From Capronia americana (lineage: Eukaryota > Ascomycota > Eurotiomycetes > Chaetothyriales > Herpotrichiellaceae), in NCBI GenBank assembly GCA_016110215.1, contig JADWQD010000001.1, forward strand, positions 744,001 to 808,000: a DNA stretch of 64,000 nt, in the 5' to 3' direction. The translations under genes and the position numbers were made by a program. Under the pieces are notes generated by a model. It saw only the letters and a list, made by a program, of their open reading frames with translations. It did not search any database and was not told the DNA's origin. Positions 12,405-23,021 of this stretch are shown here, piece by piece (the stretch's first letter is position 1; every line of letters starts with the position of its first letter).

Positions 12405-12786
12405 TCTGACATCGAATTGTCCGGGATGATTCTAATGCCAGGCTCCGTATTAGACGAGCCACAGATCTTATCTTTTCTTCCGGCAAGAGTCTAGACCAGG
12501 CAGCTTCCATTCTGGCATCGGAAGATTTGTTGTTTTCTCCATGACCGGAGTGCGGGTTCTCACACACTCGTCGGTCAGCTCCGGCGGCAGCAAAATCAGG
12601 ATGGGTATTGGGAAAGAGACATCCGCCGGATCAGCCGCCACATATTTCTCGCGAATTGGGAGACTCAACCACTGATTGGATGACACCAACACCAGTGGAC
12701 CAGTGTCATCGACAGCATGTAGGCATTTATACAGGCTTGAGTCGGTGTCGGGCAAGCCGATGGTTTCGACAAGGTCAAGAAGCATC
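12405..12786. promoter_or_regulatory. shared divergent promoter of hmgA and fahA
   Basis: The 382 bp between the two start codons. An 11-bp palindrome ATCCGCCGGAT lies at 12621-12631 (CCG-N-CGG, the kind of paired triplet bound by Zn2Cys6 dimers). A related CTCCGGCGGC lies at 12579-12588. A GATA-type site (CTTATCTTTT, 12468-12477) fits nitrogen (AreA-like) control. The site assignments are inference from motif shape. Confidence 0.55.
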
Positions 12787-14161
12787 ATGCCGTCCAATGG
12801 CAGCTGGCTAGACATACCGACGGGGTCTCACTTCTCGCTCGCCAACATACCATTTGGGATCATTACCACACCCTCTTCAAGCGACAAGCATGCGGCAGTC
12901 GCCGTTGGAGACCATGTCCTCGATCTACACGCATTCGCGCGCCATGATGGCTTCGCTGAGCTCCCAGACTTTACTTCTGCTCAAATCGCCACCCTATCAC
13001 AGACTACGCTGAACGATTTCGCTGCACTCGGGCAAGATGTTCACATGAAGGTGCGCAAATATCTGCAGAATGTGTTCTTGAAGGATGGTCCAATCTCTCG
13101 TGTCTTAGAACAAAATATCGAAGCACAGCAGGCGTGCCTCTTTCCGAGAGATCAAGTCACCATGCACTTGCCAATGAAGATAGGAGGCTATACAGACTTC
13201 TTTGCCGGAAAGAACCACGCGTACAACTGCGGCTGCATATTCCGAGATCCGGCAAAGGCATTACAGCCCAACTATCTTCATCTACCGGTGGCATACAACT
13301 CACGCGCTTCCTCGGTTGTGGTATCCGGCACAGACATACGACGGCCCCTGGGACAGTTCTTGGATAGCCCTTCTGCGACCGAACCGAGTTTCGGGCCTTG
13401 CCGCCGCCTCGACATTGAGCTGGAGCTAGGCGCACTGCTGTGCAAGGGTAACAATCTCGGCGAGCCCATTGACGTGAACGAGGCAGAAAAGCATATATTT
13501 GGCTTCGTACTGCTGAACGACTGGTCGGCTCGGGATATACAAGCCTGGGAGGCTGTCCCATTGGGACCTTTCAATGCCAAAACGTTCGCCAGCAGCATCA
13601 GTCCCTGGGTGTTGCTGAAGGACGCATTAAATTCATTCTGCGCGCCCGCATTATCTAACGAGAACACGCTGCCACCGTATCTGCGAGAAGCTCGCAAGGA
13701 GAATGTCTATGACATTCAGCTCGAAGTCGAGTTGTCAAGTAAGTTGGACTGAAAATCCGGTGCAACGACGGCGGACCACTAACAAGACCTCACTCACTCT
13801 AGCCCCAGGTGGTGACACGGCAATCTTATCTCGAACAAATGGCTGCAACCTCGTATATTCGTTTGCTCAGATGATTGCTCATCACACGATAGGAGGCTGT
13901 CCTCTGCAAGTGGGCGACTTGATTGGGTCAGGAACAATCAGTGGCACAGAGACTGGCACTCTTGGGTCTCTGCTCGAGTCTTCCAGTGGAGGCAAGCAGA
14001 GTTACGCTCTATCTCCCACGATCAAGCGTACATTTCTGGAAGATGGAGACCTCGTCACGATTCGAGGTTGGTGTGGCGGTGACGATTCAGCCCGAGTAGG
14101 GTTTGGGGAATGCGCAGGGAAGATTCTTTCATCACCAAAGCCATCATGGCTAACCACGTAA
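12787..14161 (+). CDS. fahA: fumarylacetoacetase
   Basis: Two exons, 12787-13738 and 13803-14161, give 436 residues. The intron is 64 nt with a GTAAGT donor, and the start is the ATG giving MPSNGSWLDIPTG. It hydrolyses fumarylacetoacetate to fumarate and acetoacetate, the last step of the homogentisate route. Conserved FAH residues are present: the Asp of YTDF, His in KNHAYN, Arg in IFRDP, the Glu pair in LDIELELG (metal), Asp in LNDWSARD and Lys in LGPFNAKTF. The usual GYHGRASS segment reads AYNSRASS here, so the Tyr is kept but the neighbouring His-Gly is replaced. Its 3' end converges on the P450 gene. Confidence 0.93.
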
Positions 14162-14661
14162 TGAGCGTGGTTCAGTAGCGTCAAAATCGACGTGCCACAT
14201 TGCAAGCGTAGTACAGTTGGATTGACCGAGCCAACCATGGCTCGAAACCTGTACATAAATTGCTCAATAGCTGTCTTCCTGTTCATCCGGATACATCCAG
14301 CCTGGCCGGGTTTTACTTTAGAGGTTCAAAGCTCTTACAGCTTGAATACAAACAAAGTACTACGACGGATTTGTGCACTCACGCAGTGTCGCGGCAAAGT
14401 GCAAAGAGAAGTCCTGATAGTGGTGATTGTTGCCTGATTAAGACGAGTTGACAACAGCAGCAACACACCGCATCGGTCAGTGCAGACTCCCTATCGAGCA
14501 GCATACACTGTCGGATCAAACCAAATACATCTCCACAGAGGCGTAAATCTCGGGCCTGGTACAATCGCACAAAGCTTCTATGGTTTCTGTCACTCTACAC
14601 AACACTTTCTCACATCCGACCAGGAGCAACGGCGCAGGATATGTTCAGCTAGGCCAGAAGT
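14162..14661. other. convergent 3' region of fahA and the P450 gene
   Basis: 500 bp shared by the 3' ends of two facing genes. No coding frame or repeat of note. Confidence 0.5.
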
Positions 14662-16505
14662 TTAGCGTTCTATATGCTTCGTAGCCTCCTCAGACTGCGC
14701 AAACCACTTCTCAAGACGAGCACTGTCACGCACGCGAAATCCAATCTTGAAAGCCTTCGGCTCGATCGACAGCCCCGTAGGATTGGCGTTGCATTCGAGC
14801 GGGCCCGTCAGGATCGGTCTTTGCGATGGATCTGCCACGGGCAACACTTCAAACGCCAGGAGCATGCGGATGAAGGTGACGTACATTTCCCTATACGCCA
14901 AATGCGAGCCAGTGCACATGCGCGAGCCCGCTCCAAAGGCAAAGTGCTGAGTTCCCGATCCCTCGGGGATGTCCAGGAACCGCTCAGGACGAAACTCTAG
15001 TGGAAATTCGAAGTGGTCAGCGTCAAAGTTGGCCGCCCAGGCATTCTAGACAAACGGTCACTGAGTCAGCACGGTATGTCAGAGAGTTCAAACAAATGTG
15101 TTTGCGCATCGATCGCTCTCATCACTCACCATGAGAAACGTAGTTCCAGCAGGGATGGTCGAACCTTGCCACACAACATCTTTGATGCTTACGCGTGGTA
15201 AAGACATGGGGATCACAGTCCAGAAGCGGAGCACCTCTTTACTGAAGGCCATGACATACTGCGCTTTCTCGTCCTTCAGGCACTTCTCCCACGCGTCGCC
15301 GCCGGGATATGTCTTGCGGATGTCTTCGAGCAGTCGTTTCTGCAGCAAGGCTCCCTGAGGTCCTGAGAGAATGGCAATTCCGAGCAAAATACACGCCGGG
15401 GTTGTGTCAAGGCCGCCTGCAATCATGGTGACACAAATAGATTTGATTTCCGCTAAGACGATCCTTTAGTATATTGCACCAAACGAGAAGATGCTAACAG
15501 ACAATACAGCTCCTTACCGTGGCTGAGTTTGCAATCAGGATCCTGAAGAATGTTTCCCGTGATGCAGGACACATGTTTTCCTGCTGCTATTCTGTCCTTG
15601 AGTTTCTGCAACAAATATTCGAGGTAGACATCACGCCGGTGGCGGAGATCCGCTGCCCTGTTCGTGCTGCTGGGAAGGATTCTCAACAAAGGAACAAAGT
15701 CTTGCCAGTTGTTGCTCGTACTTCGGAGAGTACTGATGCCACGTTCCACGGTGACGATCTCACGAAGAAGGTCGTTGTCAACAGAGCCATCCAAACGAAA
15801 ACCATAGCTCAGCGTTAAGCTCAGATTGAGCGCGAGCCGTTGGAACAGCGGGTAAGGGTCGAGATCTACTTGTGCGTCGCCGTTGCCCAACTGTTGCACA
15901 AGCTCCTTGATGTTGGCGTAGGACTCGAGGTCGACAAAAGGCATGTAGGAGACAACAGATGGTCGGTTCAGAGCGGTGGCTGCGGCCTTTCGTCGTCGCT
16001 TACAGGACTCATCCCATGGCGAGGTGCCTATGGTAAAGCCTTGCGAGGATGAAAGGACGTTATGAAAGGTATGCAGTGTCGGCCGAGATATCAGACTCGA
16101 TTGATTATTCACCCAGAGTTGTTTGATCGCTTCGAAGCTGTTTGCAACGACGAATCGCTGGGACAAGGTCAACATTCGTAGAATGCCAGATCGCTATCAG
16201 CATGGGCCTACCTTGTTTCCCAGCCTGATCTGGAAGACTGGGCCATACTTCTTAGACAATTGTGCGAGTCGTCGAGGTTGTTCACTTCCCAATTGAACGA
16301 GATTTCCTACTATCGGAAGACCGGGAATCGATGGCAAATGTTCGATGTAGGGGATATCTGTGGTATCCAGCCAGAAAATCAAGAATATGATAGCGCCACA
16401 TAGAGCCGCCCAGTTTGAGAAAGAAGTCAGGGGTTCTTTGAAGGGAAAGGTTGCTCCAAAATTGGCCGCCACAACCGGCAGAACTTCTGGGGTGTTGTCA
16501 GTCAT
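14662..16505 (-). CDS. cytochrome P450, CYP504-like phenylacetate hydroxylase
   Basis: Four exons (16505-16212, 16157-15518, 15452-15130, 15045-14662) give 546 residues; introns are 54, 65 and 84 nt. There is an N-terminal membrane anchor (about residues 32-47), then the proline-rich LPSIPGLPIVGN hinge. The I-helix reads IAGGLDTT (322-329), the ExxR is KEVLR (E384, R387) and the heme loop is FAFGAGSRMCTG with Cys463. The stretch around GSRMCTGSHLAYRE and the LPGN-like I-helix context resemble CYP504, the fungal phenylacetate 2-hydroxylase / 3-hydroxyphenylacetate 6-hydroxylase family (PhacA/PhacB). Those reactions lead to homogentisate, and this gene lies beside hmgA and fahA, which agrees. 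Which of the two reactions it runs cannot be decided here. Confidence 0.85.
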
Positions 16506-16905
16506 GATTCATCTGGTCATGTCGTTCTCACATCTGGCGGGCTGCTTTCCCACAGCATACCGGGCCCCGAAAGCTTTTGAATGGTGAGACCACGTCTCAG
16601 AGCGTATAACCCGGTTCGTGTGGCCCGAGCAGATTGAAGCATTCGGGGATACAAAGGGGTTTCCACACCCCGCGAGCCTGCAAGGAGGGAGACGGGATAT
16701 CCGGCGGAACTGAAGCTGGCCACTCAGAAAATTGGTTTGGGGGCTTAGCAATCTTCAAAGTCCTCAGTAGGCCGAGTTCTTCGATGGTAAGGATTGCGGC
16801 CTATTTCAAGCTTCTTCGACGGGTATGATTATCGAAATGCCCGACACATTCGAATTATTCTTCGGCTCATCTCAGGATCGGCTTGAAGTTGTTCATATTT
16901 TCACC
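16506..16905. promoter_or_regulatory. divergent promoter of the P450 and the decayed hydrolase
   Basis: 400 bp upstream of both genes. Short frames in it are not gene-like. No clear regulator site beyond scattered CGG/CCG triplets (for example 16701-16707). Confidence 0.35.
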
Positions 16906-17762
16906 ATGTGAAAGCCCGTGACCCTGTTCGTTCCAGGCTCCTTCAGTCTGGTGTCGGCATACCAGGCGCTCTTAGACGGCGTTTCCGCAGGCCATGCATG
17001 AAATCAAAGGAATCCATCTACCCATTGCAAGACACAGCAGTCAACAAGGCAGAGATGCACCTGCACCTTCCATGTACGATGACGCCTCTGTGATCGCCCA
17101 AGAGGCCAGAAATCTCGTAGACCAAGGCAAAGACATGATGTTGGTTGGACATTGCTACGCCGGTGTGCCGATGTCCCAATCAACAAACGCATTGGGCAAA
17201 GAGTACAGAAAGGCACAGGGAAAACCTGGTGGGATCGTCCGTCTTGCTTACTTCGCGTATCTTATCCCGTCCATTGGGCAATCGGCGTCCTCTCTCTTAA
17301 GCAGATTTCCTGACGACGAAAGACCTCCAGTGCAGATAGACGTAAGGAGTCCTAGGTGCAAGCGATTTCCATAAGCGCCTTCTAACAGTTCTTCTTTAGG
17401 AATACGGATGGATGATGATGGCAGACTCTCAAAGAACTGCTGCACTGATTTGCCAAAACCTTCCCTCCGGAGGAAGGAGAAGCTGCTATAAGAGCTTCAG
17501 CAAAACCTTCGGCACAAAGTTTCGGTAATGAGCTGACGCATGCTGGATACAAAGACATTCCAGTGTCATACCTGTTGTGCGAGGAAGACATGGCCGGCCC
17601 TCCGGACTTTCAGAGAGAAATGATTGCTATGATCGAGGAAGCGAGCGGTAGAAAAGTTGACGTCACTGGCATCCAAGCGGACCATCTCGCCCACCTGTCT
17701 GATGAGAAAGAAACGATTGATGGCTCAGAGGCGTGATCAAAAAGGCGCAAGAGGCTCCGTAA
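16906..17762 (+). pseudogene. decayed alpha/beta hydrolase
   Basis: Homology runs from ATG 16906 to a stop at 17760-17762 but is broken at least four times. Codon 2 is TGA. The frame shifts at about 16993-17000, between VSAGH and HEIKGIHLP. One extra C near 17463-17467 shifts the frame after QNLPS. A base is lost near 17720, just before the C-terminus. A plausible intron (GTAAGG donor near 17342, TTTAG acceptor near 17399) remains. Recognisable parts are the LFVPGSFSLVSAYQ start, the nucleophile elbow VGHCYAG (Cys where Ser is usual) and the AGYKDIPVSYLLCEEDMAGPP / ADHLAHLS end with its His. It probably acted on an ester or similar small substrate; it now looks non-functional. Confidence 0.8.
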
Positions 17763-18599
17763 CTCGTTTGGTTAGAGTTCTTGATGTCCGCCACAGGAAG
17801 AATCGGTATTCGTCAAGATGGGTATATTTGATGTCCCTGCACCGTTACATAGCAAATGCCAAGTTTTGATAGAATTTCTCGAGCCTGGTGATGCCGACGA
17901 TCACCTGTGTCTCAGCGATCGTTGACGCCATAACACCCTCGCCGTGGCACTCTGCGCCTTGAACTTTGATTGCCTGAGGGCTTGAGCTTGAATCATTCCA
18001 CAACCTCGCATTATCAATCACAATGTCGTCGTGCCTTGATTGCCTAAGAACCCAGCATTTCGACCCGGGTTACCAAGTGTGCCCTCAGCGGGGTGGAAGG
18101 AAAGGGATTAATACACCCCTAATCCAAGGGACCCAGAAATAGGCCACACGCATCCACTGTGCCCGACACGCAGACGTAACTATAGGACGCATCGAGGCCA
18201 GCTATATGAGGACAGTGTAAAGGGCGAGTAGGAAGGTGAGAGGAAGGCGAGAAAGTGAGAGGGAGGGTGAGTCGTGAGGTGATGGTTCTAAAGCGGCACG
18301 TAAAGGTGAACTGGTGCGAGCACTTACCCCGCATTCTTCAGAGATCGACCAGATCGTCGGCTTCGTCTGCGTCTGATCTCCAACTAAACCTTTCGCCCGG
18401 AACATCGCCGAGCGTGTTGCAATGTCTCCCTGCCTTACCGAATCCCATGGGGAGAAGAACAGATATAACCGACATCATCGACGCCCGTAACTTCTCGTTA
18501 GATCAAACCTCACCATTTCCCGTGAAACTGTCAAGCCGAGTCAACCTCTACACTCTTACTGACGCTGTGTAAACTAGAGCCAAGCTGCCAGTATTCAAA
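17763..18599. promoter_or_regulatory. upstream region of the 2-oxoglutarate dioxygenase gene
   Basis: 837 bp with no recognised gene. A purine-rich strand (GGAAGG/GGAGGG blocks) lies at 18230-18275. A plus-strand frame at 18255-18572 has no family match and is treated as leader or promoter. Confidence 0.45.
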
Positions 18600-19718
18600 A
18601 TGTCGAGCAAGATCCCACCATTTCCACCAGACGTGCCAGTGGCCGACATAGCCACCGTAGATTTCGATCTACTGTCCCAAGGAGACCCTGAACAAGCCCG
18701 GACCCTGCTTCACTCGTGCCAGAACTATGGATTCTTCTATCTGTCCAACCACCATGTGGACTCTCACTTCATGTTTAACCTTGCCAACGCCGTCTTCACT
18801 CTGCCACTGGACGAGAAACTCAAGTACGACATGGGCACCACGGGCCACTACTACGGCTACAAGCGGTCGGGCGCCATGTTTGTGGACGACAAGGGCACCA
18901 AGGACCACAGCGAGTTCTACAACGTCTCCAAAGACGAGGTCCTGGGTATCCCGCAGCCGGTGTCGCCTGACGGGAAGCCAGGCGGAACAGGAACCGGTCA
19001 TCATCCGCAAGTGGTCCTGGACCGCTTCGAGGAGCTCAAAACCTTCATGAAATCATGTCACCAAATCATATATACCATCACGACATCTCTCGGGAAGTCT
19101 TTGGGGTTGCCAGCTGGTCTGTTGGAGTCCCTGCACGAGCTCGAGAAGCCTTCAGTTGACCAGGCTCGAGTCACCTGTGCACCCCCGATTAGACCAGCCG
19201 AGACCATCACTCTAGGCGAACACACCGATTTCGGCAGCGTCACCGTCCTGTTCAATCAGCTGGGCGGGCTTCAGGTCCTCGCCCCGAACAAGCGAGACTG
19301 GGAGTATGTGCGCCCTCGACCTGATTGTGCGGTGATCAACCTGGGGGACAGTTTGATCAAGTTGCTGGGAGGCAGGCTGTACAGTGCGGTCCACCGCGTC
19401 GTGGGGCCTCCAGAAGACCAAGGGAACTGCATGCGACATAGCGTGGTGTACTTTTCACGTCCGAACTCGAGCGTGAAATTGCGGGACCTCTTCCAGTATC
19501 CTTCCGATGAGGACGTGGCAAGGCTGGAGAAGTCGTCTGACGAAACCCTCCTGAATGCTGACGAATGGGTGAAGCAGCGGGCACATAATTGGAATACGGC
19601 ACAGTACAAGGGGAAAGAGTCGTACAAGTTGAGTCGAGGCACGGAACATAATCGAGAGTGGGACTCAGATCCTAAGAAGTTGGATCAGCAGCTGCCAAAG
19701 GCAATCGCGGCTGTGTGA
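18600..19718 (+). CDS. 2-oxoglutarate/Fe(II)-dependent dioxygenase, isopenicillin-N-synthase-like
   Basis: A single exon of 372 residues. The N-terminal DIOX_N region (from about residue 13, with NYGFFYLSNH) precedes the double-stranded beta-helix domain. The iron triad is His208-x-Asp210 (GEHTDFGS) and His265 (SAVHRV). Arg279 and Ser281 (RHSVVYF) would hold 2-oxoglutarate. The enzyme couples oxidative decarboxylation of 2-oxoglutarate to hydroxylation, desaturation or ring chemistry on a small molecule. The substrate is unknown. It is next to the aromatic cluster and reads in the same direction as the decayed hydrolase, so a peripheral aromatic step is possible; secondary metabolism is the alternative. 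Confidence 0.9.
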   Translation: MSSKIPPFPPDVPVADIATVDFDLLSQGDPEQARTLLHSCQNYGFFYLSNHHVDSHFMFNLANAVFTLPLDEKLKYDMGTTGHYYGYKRSGAMFVDDKGTKDHSEFYNVSKDEVLGIPQPVSPDGKPGGTGTGHHPQVVLDRFEELKTFMKSCHQIIYTITTSLGKSLGLPAGLLESLHELEKPSVDQARVTCAPPIRPAETITLGEHTDFGSVTVLFNQLGGLQVLAPNKRDWEYVRPRPDCAVINLGDSLIKLLGGRLYSAVHRVVGPPEDQGNCMRHSVVYFSRPNSSVKLRDLFQYPSDEDVARLEKSSDETLLNADEWVKQRAHNWNTAQYKGKESYKLSRGTEHNREWDSDPKKLDQQLPKAIAAV

Positions 19719-20288
19719 TGCTGGAGGGGTTACCATCAATGTATCATTTACATAGGTATGTACGAGGCTGTCGTATCTTCTCTGTTGCCCCGGAACACAG
19801 TGAAGGGGAAGAGTGCCTAAAATCGAGTAGAAAGTTGCCAACACAAGTGTAAACAGGGGGTGATAATTTTAGGCGAGCGATAATGGATGTCTCGTCAGGA
19901 ACGAGGCCTAGCCTTGACTACGGCTCAAAGTCAGGCTGGATGGAGGCGGAGATAAGTGAAGGTGAACAGAGTGCGCGAGGATGCGGTGTCCACGCCCGAA
20001 GTTTTCCCGAAGCCGGTGCGACTGGAAAATATTGCCGGTCGACATATAACACTTGTAATGACAGACGAGTTCAAGAACCGCCCACCTGCCTCTCCTGCAA
20101 CATCTTCACTGCTGTGAGGAAGTTTTTTGTCTGACGATTTACTACCGACGCGTTTGTGTTTCTTCGATAGAGCGTGCTGATCGACCTTCTCGACTTACTG
20201 ATAGAAGAGAGACTTTCTCCCCAGTCACGCGTGGAGTGTCCCGTTTCCAGATGAAACGGAGTACCCTGACAACAGCAAGGGAGCTTCA
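19719..20288. other. intergenic
   Basis: 570 bp between the dioxygenase and the GCP5-like gene, which read in the same direction. Nothing coding is seen. It should hold the dioxygenase terminator and the GCP5 promoter. Confidence 0.45.
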
Positions 20289-23021
20289 ATGGCTGCTACG
20301 ACCACCATGAACAACTGGCTCGAAGCCCTCGCGCTCACATTCATCCCACCAACAATTAACTCTACAAACATCCGGAAACACAAGGACAACTTCGCCCGGC
20401 GTGTCAAACACCACACCTACGGGCGAACCAACCAATTTGCTGTGACGGAGAAGCTAATTGGCCTGGAGGAAAAACTCCAGGTTCTCAACCTCGACGATGA
20501 GGCTGGCGAGCTGTTCTCGCGACGCGTGGAGCTCAACCGGGATCATGGAGAAATTAAGTGGTTGCCCGACGTTTTGGATTTATTGTTGCATTTGTCAAAT
20601 AATCCGGTGAAGTATAGCCGGGTTGAGGACCTTGAGCAGTTGAAACCCCATGCTGAAGTTCAACTCGAGTTGAAGTGGGAGGATGTCGAGGCGGAGGATC
20701 CTATTGATCGGAGAGACCCGATTTGGCAGGTTCCGCAGTATTCTGACTTCAGCTCCGACGAGGATGAAGAAATTGTTTCTTCGAGTACGCAGACTTCGCC
20801 CGCCAGCGTAAAAGAGCGAAGTTCGAAAGGAGTGGATGAGGGGAGGATATTCGATGCACCTGCGGTTGACGCGACCTCAAATCTAGAAGCCGCCCAATTC
20901 TGGCGAACACCCGGCCAAGATGTGACGATTACCGAGACGCAGGCTGTCAGAGAAGTCTTATTTATGTTCGGCGGCCTGCCTACATCAATCTTCATGTCTT
21001 CCGATGACGGTTTCAGGCTCAACGCTCGCTACCGCATCCGCCATCTCGAAGCCGCGACATCTCAGGCACTATTGAATGAAGCCGCAGATGTTGCTTCAGA
21101 AATCCAACCGATACGTCAATGGCTGCGATGTCGTCAGGAGACAAGTGTCATGCAACTTATTCAGAGCGAAGTCAGCGAGGTGCTGGCGGATTTTGTGCGG
21201 GCCATATCTCGAGAGCACGCTGCCATACTGCATGAGACATCGCCTGCTGGTGTCATCAGCCTCCTCCAAGTGTTACACAGGATCAAGAGGGCGAGGCTCC
21301 CTCTGAAATCCGTCCAAACCATCACCTCTCAACTGACCAAGAACGATGCGATTGCTGTCCTGAATATCGCGCTCGATGTCGCACAGTCGTCATGCAACAC
21401 CGTCGATGTCGAAACTCTGCTTCCCATGTTCCTCTCTGCTGTTACGCTGTATGCGAAATCTATCGATATCTGGTTGCATACAGGCGGTATCGAGAACGGG
21501 AAATCATTCTTCATTGTCGAGAACCACAAAAAGCCGCAGCAGAAGAGCACCTTGTGGCATGATTGGTTCAGCTTGTCTTCCAATTCAGTTGATTTGATAC
21601 CAGCATTCCTGAAGCAGTTCGCCGCGAAGATGTTCACGATTGGCAAGACAGCGGCTTTCCTACAACATCTGGACTCCGTGCCTCTAGATGACGAGGTTGG
21701 CGATTTGGGAGTGGCCGCTGCCGCATTGGAGGCTGCGAACCTGATAGCGAACTCGCCGCTGCCCTTCTCAGCTACGTTCGAGATGATTCTCGAGCGACAT
21801 CTCACAGCCCTTCTCAACAGCTCTACAAGCATGCTCAAACACATCCTCGAATCCAGCTGTGGTCTCACAAAGCTCTTGGACGCCTTCGACTACCTGTACC
21901 TTGGCAAGGACGGCGTCATACTCAACGTAATTGAGAGCAAAATGTTCGACCAAATCGATCGTTGTCTCGATATGTGGAACGACCGCTTCCTGCTCAGCGA
22001 CCTCCTGACTGAAGCATATAACGATGTTGGCTGCGTGGATGTCGACGCCACCACTATTCAGACAGCATTTACCTCTTCGCGGACGATGGAGAATCGACGC
22101 CGCTCCGTAAAGATCCTCGCCGCCGTGTCCATCTCCTACCATCTCTCGTGGCCGCTTGCCAACATTATCCTCCCAGCTTCGATTGCCTGCTACCAACGCA
22201 TCGCACTGACGTTGAGCCAAGTCCGGCGCGCCAAACACCAACTCGAACGGAGAGCCAACTACTACATCCAGCACATGCCTCTTATGGATAATCAGACGGA
22301 CACAAATTTGGCGCGGCTAGTGTACTGGCAACTGTTACTCTTTGTCGACGTTCTCTACGCTCATCTGACAACCTGCACCATCCAGCCTCTCACATCTAGC
22401 ATGCGCGAGCGGCTCCGATCAGCCTCAACAAGCAGCCTCGATGACATGATCTTGATCCACGGCCAGTACGTCTGCGCGCTAGAACACGCCTGCCTGAGCA
22501 GTAAACGGATCAAACCCCTCCGCGATGCCCTGATCTCCATCCTCGACCTGTGCATTCGCTTCTCTGACATGGTCACGTCCGCAGTGACGAACACGGGGCT
22601 GGAAACGACCACCCGGGAAGTGGGTGATGGCGACTTCGAAGCAAGCAGCTTCATCTCCGCACAAAGTCGTCGGCGACGACGGCGGCGGCGCAGCGGGAAG
22701 AACACCAGCTTCGGAGACATTGCGTCGTCTTCCGACGAGGACGACGATGACAACGATGACGACGGAGTGGGGGAGGGATACTCGACGTTCGTCTTTGACG
22801 AGGACACCTCGCTGGGCAAGGAGATCTCCAAACTCCGCAACGAGATTCAGAGACATGGCGGATTCCTCGTCGCGGGGCTGAGGGCCGTGGCGAGGAGTTC
22901 GACCACAGGGGTGCGAGGAGCTGGGGATGCAGGCGAATTTGAGGTTGGCGAACGGTTCGAGCTATTGGCCGACTCGTTGGAAGGCGTGTTTCCTGCCAGG
23001 AGAAGGGTCGGCCCTATCTGA
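20289..23021 (+). CDS. gamma-tubulin complex component, GCP5-like (Spc97/Spc98 family)
   Basis: A single exon of 910 residues. The GCP N-terminal signature region begins near residue 218 (REVLFMFGGLPTSIF). The C-terminal part has the Spc97/98 pattern RANYYIQHMPLM, LILIHGQYVCALEH-like and ISILDLCIRFSDMV. Such proteins sit in the gamma-tubulin ring complex at spindle pole bodies and nucleate microtubules; GCP5 (fission yeast Mod21, Aspergillus GcpE) is the non-core type. Two low-complexity insertions stand out: an acidic SSDEDEE stretch near 155 and a run of eight arginines followed by an acidic Asp-rich run near 793-825, both probably flexible loops. GCP4 or GCP6 would be the alternatives; overall length and N-terminus favour GCP5. 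Confidence 0.8.
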   Translation: MAATTTMNNWLEALALTFIPPTINSTNIRKHKDNFARRVKHHTYGRTNQFAVTEKLIGLEEKLQVLNLDDEAGELFSRRVELNRDHGEIKWLPDVLDLLLHLSNNPVKYSRVEDLEQLKPHAEVQLELKWEDVEAEDPIDRRDPIWQVPQYSDFSSDEDEEIVSSSTQTSPASVKERSSKGVDEGRIFDAPAVDATSNLEAAQFWRTPGQDVTITETQAVREVLFMFGGLPTSIFMSSDDGFRLNARYRIRHLEAATSQALLNEAADVASEIQPIRQWLRCRQETSVMQLIQSEVSEVLADFVRAISREHAAILHETSPAGVISLLQVLHRIKRARLPLKSVQTITSQLTKNDAIAVLNIALDVAQSSCNTVDVETLLPMFLSAVTLYAKSIDIWLHTGGIENGKSFFIVENHKKPQQKSTLWHDWFSLSSNSVDLIPAFLKQFAAKMFTIGKTAAFLQHLDSVPLDDEVGDLGVAAAALEAANLIANSPLPFSATFEMILERHLTALLNSSTSMLKHILESSCGLTKLLDAFDYLYLGKDGVILNVIESKMFDQIDRCLDMWNDRFLLSDLLTEAYNDVGCVDVDATTIQTAFTSSRTMENRRRSVKILAAVSISYHLSWPLANIILPASIACYQRIALTLSQVRRAKHQLERRANYYIQHMPLMDNQTDTNLARLVYWQLLLFVDVLYAHLTTCTIQPLTSSMRERLRSASTSSLDDMILIHGQYVCALEHACLSSKRIKPLRDALISILDLCIRFSDMVTSAVTNTGLETTTREVGDGDFEASSFISAQSRRRRRRRRSGKNTSFGDIASSSDEDDDDNDDDGVGEGYSTFVFDEDTSLGKEISKLRNEIQRHGGFLVAGLRAVARSSTTGVRGAGDAGEFEVGERFELLADSLEGVFPARRRVGPI

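Noticed and set aside
18255..18572. 105-codon frame upstream of the dioxygenase
   Set aside because: No family match and not joined to the dioxygenase by splice sites; likely leader or promoter.
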